Assembly: GCA_013152195.1 (NCBI GenBank)
Contig: JAADGU010000150.1
Coordinates: 1 to 14,662, forward strand
Source of the DNA: Nitrospirota bacterium
Lineage (GTDB): Bacteria; Nitrospirota; Thermodesulfovibrionia; Thermodesulfovibrionales; JdFR-85
Direction of reading: 5' to 3'
DNA length: 14,662 bases
The notes under the pieces were generated by a model. The model saw only the letters and a list, made by a program, of their open reading frames with translations. It made no database searches and was not told the DNA's origin. This document shows, one piece after another, positions 1 to 6,909 of the stretch; position 1 is the first letter of the stretch, and every line of letters starts with the position of its first letter. The translations under genes were made by a program, and so were the position numbers.

Positions 1-1330
1 GGATCATCCCCACAGCACCTGTCATCAAGGCTACCGAGAGCTTTACACTGCCTGAGACAACAAGGACAAGGGCAACTGCGAAGCAGAACAGTGCGGCCTT
101 TGCCTTATGCGTCTTCATCACTTCTGCTTCAAAAGGAGTTATAAAGGACAGGTCCTTTGAGTCCTTCAGAATTGCAAACTTCTCCCAAAGCCCCTGCAGA
201 AATATCATATCTCCTGAATGTAAAGGGATGTCTGAAAGGCCTCCGTAAAAGACCCTTTGTCCCTTCCTTATAGCAATCGGATTAACCTGATATTTTTCCC
301 TGAAATGTACCTCTCTGAGGGTCTTTCCCTCAAGTGCAGAGCGGGGACTAACGATCACTTCCACCATCCCTGCATTGTTCTCCGAAAGATCATCTTCAAA
401 AGTCTCCAGTTTGTCCTTCAGTTTCAACCCGAAGTCCTGGGCCAATCTTTCAACATTCTCCTTGACACCCACCACCGCTATGTCATCTCCAGGGCTGAGT
501 TTCATGGTCCTTGTAGGGGCAAATATCTTTCTTTCTTCAGTATGCTTTGCCACGGCAACTACGGTTACAAGGTAATCAGGTCTTATCGCCATATCCTCAA
601 GGGTATGACTGCAAACACGGCAGTCATCAGGAACCTTCAGCTCAAACAATCCGCTCGCCGCATGATATATCTTGCTGAAATCAACATCCCCTTCAGCTCC
701 TTCTGTTGTCAACCCCCTGCTTGGGAGTATGAACCTGCCGAACAGGACAAAATAGAGCAAGGCTGCTATAACAAGTGCTATCCCTATCGGTGTAACATCA
801 AAGAGTCCGAACGGCTCAAGATCGTTCGGGATGAGAAGGTCGTTTAAAAGGATCAGGGGACTCGATCCCACAAGGGTAAGACAACCACCGATAATACCAA
901 GAAACCCCATGGGAATGAGAATTCTCGAAGGGGGAACATTCATCTTCTTGCTTACCCTCTGGGTTGCCGGCAGAAAGAGGGCAACAGCACCGATGTTCTG
1001 CATAAAGGAAGATATTACGGCAACAGTGGCAGAGACAAGCGTTATCAGCCTGGACTCACTATTGCCGGCAAGCCGGGTAATCGGTTTTGCCACCTTGTTC
1101 ATTATGCCTGTCCCGTCCAGACCGGCCCCTATTATTATCACGGCAATTATAGAGATAACAGCATTACTGCTCAGACCCATAAATGCCTCGTTTCCGCTCA
1201 CCAGTCCCAAAAGCGGCAAGGTCACCATTACGATCAGGGCTACCACATCAACCCTTACCCACTCAACAATAAATAGAAAAACTGCGGCTACGATAACACC
1301 CATTACCAGAATCATGTCCATTGTGAGCAT
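1..1330 (-). CDS. SLC13/DASS-family permease with two RCK_C (TrkA-C) domains, 3'-truncated by the window edge
   Basis: The first 443 residues are visible and the frame is still open at the left edge. The start is the ATG at 1328-1330, preceded by a strong AAAGGAGG about nine bases upstream. Hydrophobic segments cover about residues 6-45, 57-75, 97-122, 136-165 and 180-203. A membrane re-entrant region (QNIGAVALFLPA, about 111-122) and a GSSPLILLND segment (about 155-164) correspond to the Asn-containing and TSPN-type motifs of SLC13 carriers. Two soluble RCK_C-like domains follow (about 228-303 and 321-389), each with the typical LSPGDDIAVVG or LHSGDMIFLQG turn, and then a further membrane segment begins (about 410-428). 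The family imports dicarboxylates, sulfate or related anions, usually with Na+; RCK_C domains are thought to be regulatory. The usual NN is QN and the usual TSPN is SSPL, so the substrate cannot be assigned. It is transcribed separately from the minus-strand gene upstream, with a hairpin between them. Confidence 0.88.
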   Translation of the reverse strand, partial: MLTMDMILVMGVIVAAVFLFIVEWVRVDVVALIVMVTLPLLGLVSGNEAFMGLSSNAVISIIAVIIIGAGLDGTGIMNKVAKPITRLAGNSESRLITLVSATVAVISSFMQNIGAVALFLPATQRVSKKMNVPPSRILIPMGFLGIIGGCLTLVGSSPLILLNDLLIPNDLEPFGLFDVTPIGIALVIAALLYFVLFGRFILPSRGLTTEGAEGDVDFSKIYHAASGLFELKVPDDCRVCSHTLEDMAIRPDYLVTVVAVAKHTEERKIFAPTRTMKLSPGDDIAVVGVKENVERLAQDFGLKLKDKLETFEDDLSENNAGMVEVIVSPRSALEGKTLREVHFREKYQVNPIAIRKGQRVFYGGLSDIPLHSGDMIFLQGLWEKFAILKDSKDLSFITPFEAEVMKTHKAKAALFCFAVALVLVVSGSVKLSVALMTGAVGMI

Positions 1331-1397
1331 TTAAATCCTTCCTCCTTTTCCTGATAAATCCTTGAATTTTTTCAAAAAACATTATCACACAATAATA

Positions 1398-1409
1398 CAA
1401 CTTAAGTTG
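1398..1409. promoter_or_regulatory. 12-bp perfect palindrome (possible operator) upstream of the SLC13 permease
   Basis: CAACTTAAGTTG is a perfect palindrome lying about 70 bases upstream of the permease start codon. It could bind a dimeric regulator. No second copy was seen in the window, so the functional claim is weak. Confidence 0.3.
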
Positions 1410-1436
1410 GCTGAAGATGCAAGCTATTTTTCTGCC

Positions 1437-1452
1437 TGCTCTGTAACAGCCA
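1437..1452 (-). promoter_or_regulatory. Weak sigma-54-like promoter candidate for the SLC13 permease
   Basis: Read on the minus strand this is TGGCTGTTACAGAGCA. The GG and GC pairs have sigma-54 spacing and the -24 TGGC is intact, but the -12 box is GAGCA instead of TTGCA. It would start transcription near 1425, leaving a leader of about 95 bases. The call depends on the nearby sigma-54 regulators and is tentative. Confidence 0.25.
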
Positions 1453-1469
1453 ACTCAAATCTCCAGACA

Positions 1470-1498
1470 AACCTGGAGGGACAGAGTCCCTCCAGGTT
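1470..1498. terminator. Strong hairpin between the Usp-like gene and the SLC13 permease
   Basis: AACCTGGAGGGA and TCCCTCCAGGTT form a perfect 12-bp stem with a 5-base loop. It lies 55 bases past the stop codon of the minus-strand Usp-like gene, where a terminator is expected. The uninterrupted T run (1497-1502) follows the stem on the plus strand, whereas on the minus strand the stem is followed only by TTTGTC. It may act in both directions or mainly block plus-strand read-through. Confidence 0.65.
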
Positions 1499-1552
1499 TT
1501 TTAAGGTCTTATATGTAACGAACTGTGGAAAGGCAAAGTTACAACATTGCTA

Positions 1553-2194
1553 CTATATATCAAGACAAAATACGGGAATACCTGCCTTTGCCGGAGACCT
1601 GTCAGCAACGTGCTCCGGTTCTGTCAGAACAAATGATATCCGCCTGAAATCCTTGTGCGCATCCTTTACTGACTTGTCAAAATCACCAAACCTCACGTTG
1701 TGACTGAAAAGTATACCCTTATCTTCAGCCTTCTTTCTGAAAGTATCTGCCTCTCTCACCGTCCTTTCCCTTAACTCTTCCCTGACCTTCTCATTCAGCA
1801 GGGAAAAAAGACGGTTTCCAGCTGGTATTACATTGAGGGCAACAATCTCGTAATCCATTCTCTCGGCCATCCCGAGGGCATAATGAACAAGCTTCTCCGA
1901 AAAACCCTCTTCAGCACCTACAACGAGTATCTTCTTCTTCTCGTTATCATCCCTCTTGAGTATTTCCCTTGCATACTCGTACTCACCTGCCTCGGCAAAG
2001 ACGATGGCTTCCTCTGTCCTCTCATGTTTCTTGATCAAAGACTCTACCCTCTCATCCTTGACATTGAGAGACCTGCCTTCTTTTTTTGTCATCCTCATCT
2101 CGCTTATTATCTGACGAGCTGTCTTTTCGTCCCCTGATTCGGCAAATGCTACTGCGGTCATGGAATCCTCAAAGTTTTTGATAAAGTTTTTCAT
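1553..2194 (-). CDS. Usp-like protein with two N-terminal AEAGE-motif repeats
   Basis: This 213-residue protein starts at the ATG at 2192-2194, behind AAAAGGAGG. The frame is open upstream to 2284, but the sigma-54 promoter lies at 2268-2283, so upstream start codons are at or before the expected transcription start. Residues 8-30 and 57-79 each carry the motif FE/HE-x4-A-x2-FAE(A/S)G(E/D)x3-AR-x-I; the second reads FAEAGEYEYAREIL. From about residue 87 a Usp-like alpha/beta domain begins (KKKILVVGA), with GMAERMDYEIVALNV as the next helix and strand, ending in a strand of the type GIPVFCL. The Usp ATP-binding glycine signature is not evident, so it is a divergent, probably non-ATP-binding member. 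The same motif occurs in the products at 8732 and 9238. It sits directly downstream of the sigma-54 regulator gene and is probably its target. The product is soluble and strongly expressed by inference; its function is unknown. Confidence 0.85.
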   Translation of the reverse strand: MKNFIKNFEDSMTAVAFAESGDEKTARQIISEMRMTKKEGRSLNVKDERVESLIKKHERTEEAIVFAEAGEYEYAREILKRDDNEKKKILVVGAEEGFSEKLVHYALGMAERMDYEIVALNVIPAGNRLFSLLNEKVREELRERTVREADTFRKKAEDKGILFSHNVRFGDFDKSVKDAHKDFRRISFVLTEPEHVADRSPAKAGIPVFCLDI

Positions 2195-2267
2195 TGTTAT
2201 CCTCCTTTTGTAACTTTTTAAGCTGTTTTTGTCAGGCCGACTTGCCTGCTTATTTGCCATACTAAGA

Positions 2268-2283
2268 AGCAACAAGCGTGCCA
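2268..2283 (-). promoter_or_regulatory. Full-consensus sigma-54 (-24/-12) promoter of the Usp-like gene
   Basis: On the minus strand the sequence is TTGGCACGCTTGTTGCTT (core TGGCACG-N4-TTGCT). It matches the sigma-54 consensus TGGCACG-N4-TTGCW at every fixed position. Transcription would begin near 2257, about 63 bases before the ATG at 2194. A gene for a sigma-54 activator lies immediately upstream. Confidence 0.87.
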
Positions 2284-2289
2284 ACTTTA

Positions 2290-2302
2290 AAAGCTACTGA
2301 TT
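2290..2302 (-). promoter_or_regulatory. IHF-like site upstream of the sigma-54 promoter
   Basis: On the minus strand AATCAGTAGCTTT fits the IHF consensus WATCARNNNNTTR except at the last base. It lies just upstream of the -24 box, and the plus-strand sigma-54-like promoter has an IHF-like site in the equivalent position (8643-8655). Confidence 0.45.
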
Positions 2303-2316
2303 TTAAAGGATATTTT
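2298..2316 (-). promoter_or_regulatory. Conserved promoter-upstream block, copy 1
   Basis: On the minus strand AAAATATCCTTTAAAATCA matches 18 of 19 bases of the plus-strand copy at 8629-8647. In both places it ends 14-15 bases before the TGGCAC of a sigma-54-type promoter, and an ACCCCTC word lies 5-6 bases further upstream (here 2322-2328). This suggests a shared regulatory element. Confidence 0.65.
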
Positions 2317-2346
2317 TTAGGGAGGGGTCTTCTGGAAGGGTCCTGT

Positions 2347-2363
2347 CGTTGCTTATTGCAACG
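2347..2363. promoter_or_regulatory. 17-bp inverted repeat, candidate upstream activator site
   Basis: CGTTGC-TTATT-GCAACG is a perfect 6-bp inverted repeat with a 5-bp spacer. It is centred about 98 bases upstream of the predicted sigma-54 start site, where NtrC-type activators commonly bind. It also lies right after the regulator's restored stop codon, but no T run follows on the minus strand, so a terminator is less likely. Confidence 0.4.
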
Positions 2364-2365
2364 TA

Positions 2366-2488
2366 TTATTTTTCCATATCATATCTTTTAATCTTTCTCC
2401 ACAGGGATACCCTGTCTATTCCGAGTATCTGGGCTGCCTTTGACTTGTTTCCACCAACCTCTTTCAGCACCCATTGTATATAGGCCTT
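2366..2488 (-). pseudogene. Out-of-frame Fis-type DNA-binding domain of the sigma-54 regulator
   Basis: This stretch is read in the -1 frame relative to the regulator gene and encodes 40 residues ending at TAA (2366-2368): AYIQWVLKEVGG, then NKSKAAQILGIDRVSLWRKI. That is the C-terminal Fis-type helix-turn-helix expected at the end of an NtrC-family protein. It has no internal stop and keeps its consensus residues. It joins the main frame if one A is restored in the mRNA A-runs at 2487-2495 (plus-strand TTTT or TTT). This may be a sequencing or assembly indel, a recent mutation, or less likely recoding. Confidence 0.85.
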
Positions 2489-3729
2489 TTCCTTTCCTGG
2501 TCTTCAAGTGACGGAACTTTTCCTACACTCTTCCTGAATGTCCTGATGCTCAATTCCCTGAGATCATCAGGGAGATGTATGGTCTCAAGGGTGTTTCCCT
2601 TGGAGAGTGCAATGCCTCTCTCTATGATATTCTCCAACTCCCTTACATTTCCCGGGAAATTGTAACTGTTAAGCACACCTAACATATCCTCGGAAATATC
2701 AGTGACTTCCTTTCCCATGATTGAGGAGTATTTTTTAAGGAAGTGATAGCAGAGCAGGGGAATGTCTCCTTTTCTCTCTGAAAGAGGCGGCAGGTGGAGT
2801 GTTACAACATTCAGGCGGTAATAAAGGTCCTGCCTGAACTCACCGCTTTCGATAACTTCCTGTATGTTCCTGTTGGTAGCTGCAATAAACCTCACATCCA
2901 CCTTTACCGGTTCAGTGCCCCCAACACGCTGGTATTCTCTTTCCTGCACAACCCTCAGGAGCTTCACCTGCATGGATGGGCTCATTTCCGTAATCTCATC
3001 CAGAAAAAGCGTGCCCTTGCTTGCCACCTCGATAAGACCTTTTTTAAGGAACGTTGCACCCGTAAATGCCCCCTTCTCGTGTCCAAAAAGCTCGCTTACG
3101 AGGAGCCCCTCAGAAAAGGCCCCGCAATTGATGGCAATAAAGGGTCCTTCGGACCTCTTGCTGTAAAGATGGGCATAACGTGCCACCAGTTCCTTACCCG
3201 TTCCGCTTTCCCCCGTAATAAGGATATTACAGTCAGTAGGTGCAACATCCTTGGCCGTGTCCAGTATCCTGAGCATCTGGGGATCCTGGGTAATTATCCT
3301 TACCCTGTCCGTGATGTTCTCAAGGCTCTCCCTGAGCTGCCTGTTCTCTTTCTTGAGCCTTACCTTCTCCGAGGCCTCCCTTACGACCTTTCTCACCTCA
3401 TCCAGCTTAAAAGGTTTTGCTATATAATGGTAAGCACCGTGTTTCATTGCCTCTATGGCAGTCTCCACCGTGGCATATCCAGTAATCATGATTACCTCTA
3501 AATCCGGATTTGTCTCCTTGCACCTTTTGAGTATCTGCATACCGTCAACCTTCTCCATCTTCAGATCGGTCAGAACAATATCAAAATCATATCTGCTTAA
3601 TAATTTCAAGGCATTCTGTCCGCTTGATGTTGTCTTTATCTCATAGCCTTCCTTCTTCAAAACATGCTCAAGGTTCTTTATGGCTATCTTTTCATCATCA
3701 ACAATCAGAAGTTTGATTCTGTTTTCCAT
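2464..3729 (-). CDS. NtrC-family sigma-54-dependent response regulator, frameshifted before its DNA-binding domain
   Basis: The frame as read gives 421 residues and ends RPIYNGC after a frameshift; repairing one base gives about 454 residues, normal for the family. The receiver domain (about 5-120) has acidic D11/D12, phosphoacceptor D55 (VLTDLKM), T83 and K105. The AAA+ domain (about 143-375) has Walker A GESGTGKE (173-180), the sigma-54 contact loop GAFTGA (220-225) and Walker B TLFLDE (240-245). The start ATG at 3727-3729 follows AGGAG and lies within the last 32 bases of the kinase gene, so the two are translationally coupled. It should be phosphorylated by that kinase and activate sigma-54 polymerase, probably at the promoter at 2268-2283. 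Without the helix-turn-helix it would keep ATPase and sigma-54 contacts but lose specific DNA binding. Confidence 0.92.
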   Translation of the reverse strand: MENRIKLLIVDDEKIAIKNLEHVLKKEGYEIKTTSSGQNALKLLSRYDFDIVLTDLKMEKVDGMQILKRCKETNPDLEVIMITGYATVETAIEAMKHGAYHYIAKPFKLDEVRKVVREASEKVRLKKENRQLRESLENITDRVRIITQDPQMLRILDTAKDVAPTDCNILITGESGTGKELVARYAHLYSKRSEGPFIAINCGAFSEGLLVSELFGHEKGAFTGATFLKKGLIEVASKGTLFLDEITEMSPSMQVKLLRVVQEREYQRVGGTEPVKVDVRFIAATNRNIQEVIESGEFRQDLYYRLNVVTLHLPPLSERKGDIPLLCYHFLKKYSSIMGKEVTDISEDMLGVLNSYNFPGNVRELENIIERGIALSKGNTLETIHLPDDLRELSIRTFRKSVGKVPSLEDQERKRPIYNGC

Positions 3730-5209
3730 CCTCGTCTCCTTTTAGCGGGAGTTTTATGATAAAGGTTGTTCCTGCACCCCGCAGGCTTTTCAGATCAATA
3801 GTCCCACTGTGCTGCTTTATAATCTCATGGCTAATGTAAAGCCCAAGCCCCGTACCCTTTCCAACATCCTTTGTTGTGAAAAACGGGTCAAATATCTTGT
3901 TGATTATCTCCTCGGGTATGCCCTTGCCTGTATCTGAAAACCGGATCTCAACCTCTTTTTTGTCCCTGTTCTCTCTGGCCGTTATTATGATCTTGCCTTC
4001 AACCCCCTCATCGGGTATCGCATCAACTGCATTTCTCAGGAGATTGAGAAAAACGTGCTGAATCTTCTGCTTGTCTGCATAGATCACTAATTCCTCCGGA
4101 ATGTCGATGGCAATTGTTATATATGTCGGCATATCAGTCCTGATAAATCTCAGGGTCTCCCTCAATGCATCCAGAAGATTTATCTCTTCCTTTTTAAAGT
4201 CCCGATCCCTTGTAAATTCGAGTACTGACTTAACGATGTCTCGTGCCCTGTCAGTCTCCTGAATAATCTGCTCAATCAGCTCCTCCCTGAACTCACGGTC
4301 TTCATTGCTGTCTATCTCCTCAGAGAGTATCTGGGCAGAAGTAGATATATTCGAGAGGGGGTTATTTATCTCGTGTGCAATCCCTGCAAGCATTGTCCCG
4401 AGGGAGGTCAGCTTTTCCGAGCGAATAATGTCCCTCTGGGAGAATATCTCGTTTATCATGCGATTAAACGCCTTATTCAGCGCAACGATCTCTTTATCCT
4501 TAAAATTCAGGGATAGCATCTCAAATTTACCGGAAGCAATCTTTCTCATGCTTGATTCCAGTTCCCGTAAAGGCTGTATAGCCACCCTCGATATCGTTCT
4601 TGCAATCAATACGGTCCCAATCAGAAAAACTGCCACGGATATAACAAGGCTTTTCCTTGTTGTGGAAAGCATTCGCTGAATCTTTATGCGTTCAGCCTCT
4701 GAAAGTCTCTCGGCTATCTCCGTAATTTCCCGTCCCCTTTGCCGGATTTGCACCTCCGGCTTCTTCGAAGGATCCTGTTCGGCAAAGTCCTTTTTTAACA
4801 AATGCCTATACTCACGAAGAACTTTAAGGCTTCGTTCGGATGTCTTCTCGGAAAGAGGTATAGAGACCTTCTCTTTCCTGAATATGCCCAGAGGCCAGTC
4901 ACCATAAAAAGACGACAGCAACCCGTCAAATTTTTCTCTGTTGTTCTGTATTAGTTCCTCAGCAATCCTTATGTAAGCGAGTGTTTCAGCGAAATCTTCT
5001 TTTTTTCTGTACAGAAAGTAATTTTTTTCGAATCTTCTCATCTCAAGGGTTGTGTCAAGAAACCTCGATATCACTGCATAAAAACTGATTCTTTCATCTA
5101 TTACTATTAAATTAACGAATATGATAGAAGCAATGAAAAGTATAAGTAGAAAGCTTACTACATACCCAAGTTTTATCTTCTGCAGTATACTCCTGTTCTT
5201 CACAAACAT
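3698..5209 (-). CDS. Membrane sensor histidine kinase (HAMP-HisKA-HATPase), NtrB/AtoS-like, kinase 1
   Basis: Residue numbers below count from this start. The protein has an N-terminal membrane helix (about 16-37), a mostly helical periplasmic domain with the motif RRFEKNYFLY (about 58-67), a second membrane helix (about 187-205), HAMP, a HisKA domain with the phosphorylated His in GIAHEINNPL (about H279), and a HATPase_c domain. The latter has N-box NLLRNAVDAI, DTGKGIP, FFTTK and GTGLGL. The start is uncertain: the frame is open to a TTG at 5236 and an ATG at 5224. I chose the ATG at 5207-5209 because a TTGCAA-17-TACAAT promoter lies so close upstream that the RNA would begin at about this ATG. 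No Shine-Dalgarno sequence is seen at any candidate. It overlaps the response regulator gene by 32 bases and is divergent from a second kinase of the same architecture. The signal is unknown. Confidence 0.92.
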   Translation of the reverse strand: MFVKNRSILQKIKLGYVVSFLLILFIASIIFVNLIVIDERISFYAVISRFLDTTLEMRRFEKNYFLYRKKEDFAETLAYIRIAEELIQNNREKFDGLLSSFYGDWPLGIFRKEKVSIPLSEKTSERSLKVLREYRHLLKKDFAEQDPSKKPEVQIRQRGREITEIAERLSEAERIKIQRMLSTTRKSLVISVAVFLIGTVLIARTISRVAIQPLRELESSMRKIASGKFEMLSLNFKDKEIVALNKAFNRMINEIFSQRDIIRSEKLTSLGTMLAGIAHEINNPLSNISTSAQILSEEIDSNEDREFREELIEQIIQETDRARDIVKSVLEFTRDRDFKKEEINLLDALRETLRFIRTDMPTYITIAIDIPEELVIYADKQKIQHVFLNLLRNAVDAIPDEGVEGKIIITARENRDKKEVEIRFSDTGKGIPEEIINKIFDPFFTTKDVGKGTGLGLYISHEIIKQHSGTIDLKSLRGAGTTFIIKLPLKGDEDGKQNQTSDC

Positions 5210-5214
5210 ATAAT

Positions 5215-5243
5215 ATTGTAACATTCGATATTGCAAATTGCAA
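5215..5243 (-). promoter_or_regulatory. Sigma-70-type promoter of kinase 1, predicted leaderless transcript
   Basis: On the minus strand TTGCAA (5238-5243), a 17-bp spacer and TACAAT (5215-5220) form a housekeeping-type promoter. Transcription would start near 5208-5209, at the ATG itself. A second TTGCAA at 5231-5236 is offset by 7 bp and could be part of an operator shared with the divergent kinase. Confidence 0.5.
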
Positions 5244-5271
5244 CTATCGCACTACACTCAAAGCGTAGAAT

Positions 5272-6909
5272 ATGATACAATATATACAGTTTTTGCAAGG
5301 TTCCAAACCCGGCAAAAATGAATTCTATCTTCATAAAAAGGAACTTTACAGGTCCGTGTCGATAAAAAAGAAAATTATTCTCAGTTTCTTCATCAGTTTT
5401 TCAATCATTGCAACACTTGCCATAGCAGCTTACCTGGACTTTCGCGAGACCAGAAACGAGTTTAAATATTTAGAAATTGCAGAAAATATCAGGGGCAAGA
5501 CCTTACAGTTAAGAAGACACGAAAAGAACTTCTTTCTTTATGGTGACAGCAAGGAAATCGATTTTATACACCGGTACATAGAAGAGATTGAAGCACTCAT
5601 TAAAGATGCCAAGCCCTACACCCGTAACGACAATCTTGATAAACTCGACGTCAAACTGAAGGAATTCAGTCTGAAGTTTGGAAACATCACTGCCATGGCT
5701 TCCGGCTTCCATGAAGAATTGGCCAGCTTAAAGCCAAAAGAACCGTCATATCTTTTTCTGATACCCATAATTAAAGCCACTTTTCTGGAACATCCACAAC
5801 AAAATGCCCAACTCCTGAAGCGTTTCTTCAGGATATCCAAAAAAGATGGATACATTTCATTCCTTAAAAAACTGGGAGATGAGATTAAAGACCTGAGAAA
5901 AACCGGTGAAAAAATTATCGAGATATCAAAAGAACTGGACAGGGGTGCCAGGGAAAGAGTACAAAATATCATTAATGTTACCAAGGTAGCTGTTCTGGTA
6001 TTCTTGCCTATATCTTTCCTGATCGGATTTATTTCGTTATTCTATATCAGCCAGAACATAGTTAACAGGCTGAAGAAACTGATGCAGACGATTGAAAAAA
6101 GTGGTGCCGGTTTCTTTTCTCCCATGCCTTTTCCGTCGGGCCATGACGAGGTCAGCACACTTATAAGGACATACAACAATATGGCAGAGGCATTACAGGC
6201 ACGGGAGGAACAACTCAGGAAAAAAGAAGAAGAATTAATTCAGAGCAAAAAGCTCGCAGCCATAGGCACGCTTGCATCCGGAGTGGCACACGAATTAAAT
6301 AATCCCTTGAACAACATTCATATCTCGGCACAGATATTGGCAAAGGAGATGGGTGCGGACTGCACAGGTGTTATTGAAGAGACGGTTGATGATATATTGA
6401 GTCAGACATTCAGGGTAAAAAAGATAGTTGGAAACCTGCTTGATTTTGCAAGGTCAAAGGAGCCGGATTTTCAAAAAGTAAACATCGTTGATATCATAAA
6501 AAAAACATATGCGCAGGCACAGAAAATAACGGCATTCAAGGATATAGAGTTTTTATTCGAGTCCCCGCCCGAAGTCTTCCTCCAGGCGGACCCGGTCCAG
6601 ATTGAGCGGGTCTTTGTCAATCTCTTCACCAACGCAGCTGATGCCATGGAAGGCAAAGGAAAACTTCATGTAAAGGTCTTTCCCGAAAAAGATGCGGTTA
6701 AAATCGAGGTGTCCGATACAGGCAACGGAATTCCCCCTGACATTAAAGACAAGATTTTCGACCCATTCTTTACAACCAAGGACAGGGGAACCGGTCTCGG
6801 CCTGTCCATAATATATAACATCATCAAGAACCACGGAGGCAGTGTAAGCGTGGAGAGCACGGTAGGAGAAGGAACCACATTCAGAATCTTGTTACCGAGG
6901 TATAAATGA
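5272..6909 (+). CDS. Membrane sensor histidine kinase (HAMP-HisKA-HATPase), NtrB/AtoS-like, kinase 2
   Basis: The protein has 545 residues from the ATG at 5272. A membrane helix (about 35-54) is followed by a helical periplasmic domain of about 180 residues containing RRHEKNFFLYGD (about 81-92), a second membrane helix (about 238-259) and a HAMP/linker. The HisKA domain has H340 in GVAHELNNPL, and the HATPase_c domain has N450/N454, DTGNGIP (482-488), FFTTK (499-503) and GTGLGL (506-511). The RRxEKNxFLY segment recalls helical-bundle (HBM-type) sensor domains; this is an inference. The start is uncertain. No Shine-Dalgarno precedes 5272, and a GTG at 5356 would give a compact N-terminus (SIKKKIILSFF) typical of kinases. 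The stop overlaps the next start (ATGA), so it forms an operon with the response regulator. It is divergent from, and apparently paralogous to, kinase 1. Confidence 0.93.
   Translation: MIQYIQFLQGSKPGKNEFYLHKKELYRSVSIKKKIILSFFISFSIIATLAIAAYLDFRETRNEFKYLEIAENIRGKTLQLRRHEKNFFLYGDSKEIDFIHRYIEEIEALIKDAKPYTRNDNLDKLDVKLKEFSLKFGNITAMASGFHEELASLKPKEPSYLFLIPIIKATFLEHPQQNAQLLKRFFRISKKDGYISFLKKLGDEIKDLRKTGEKIIEISKELDRGARERVQNIINVTKVAVLVFLPISFLIGFISLFYISQNIVNRLKKLMQTIEKSGAGFFSPMPFPSGHDEVSTLIRTYNNMAEALQAREEQLRKKEEELIQSKKLAAIGTLASGVAHELNNPLNNIHISAQILAKEMGADCTGVIEETVDDILSQTFRVKKIVGNLLDFARSKEPDFQKVNIVDIIKKTYAQAQKITAFKDIEFLFESPPEVFLQADPVQIERVFVNLFTNAADAMEGKGKLHVKVFPEKDAVKIEVSDTGNGIPPDIKDKIFDPFFTTKDRGTGLGLSIIYNIIKNHGGSVSVESTVGEGTTFRILLPRYK

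Noticed and set aside
257..1334. Plus-strand open frames over the left 1.3 kb
   Set aside because: They are antisense to the SLC13 permease, whose minus-strand frame encodes recognisable membrane segments and RCK_C domains.
2195..2284. N-terminal extension of the minus-strand Usp-like gene to 2284
   Set aside because: It overlaps the sigma-54 promoter, and the ATG at 2194 has an ideal ribosome-binding site.
2484..2498. Programmed -1 frameshift site in the regulator gene
   Set aside because: The 0-frame codons (GAA AGG AAA AGG) do not form a canonical X-XXY-YYZ slippery heptamer, and I saw no clear downstream stimulatory structure. An indel is simpler.
5239..5254. Sigma-54-like sequence TAGTGCGATAGTTGCA on the minus strand before kinase 1
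   Set aside because: The -12 TTGCA is good but the -24 box has AG instead of GG and little other match. The overlapping TTGCAA-17-TACAAT promoter explains the region better.
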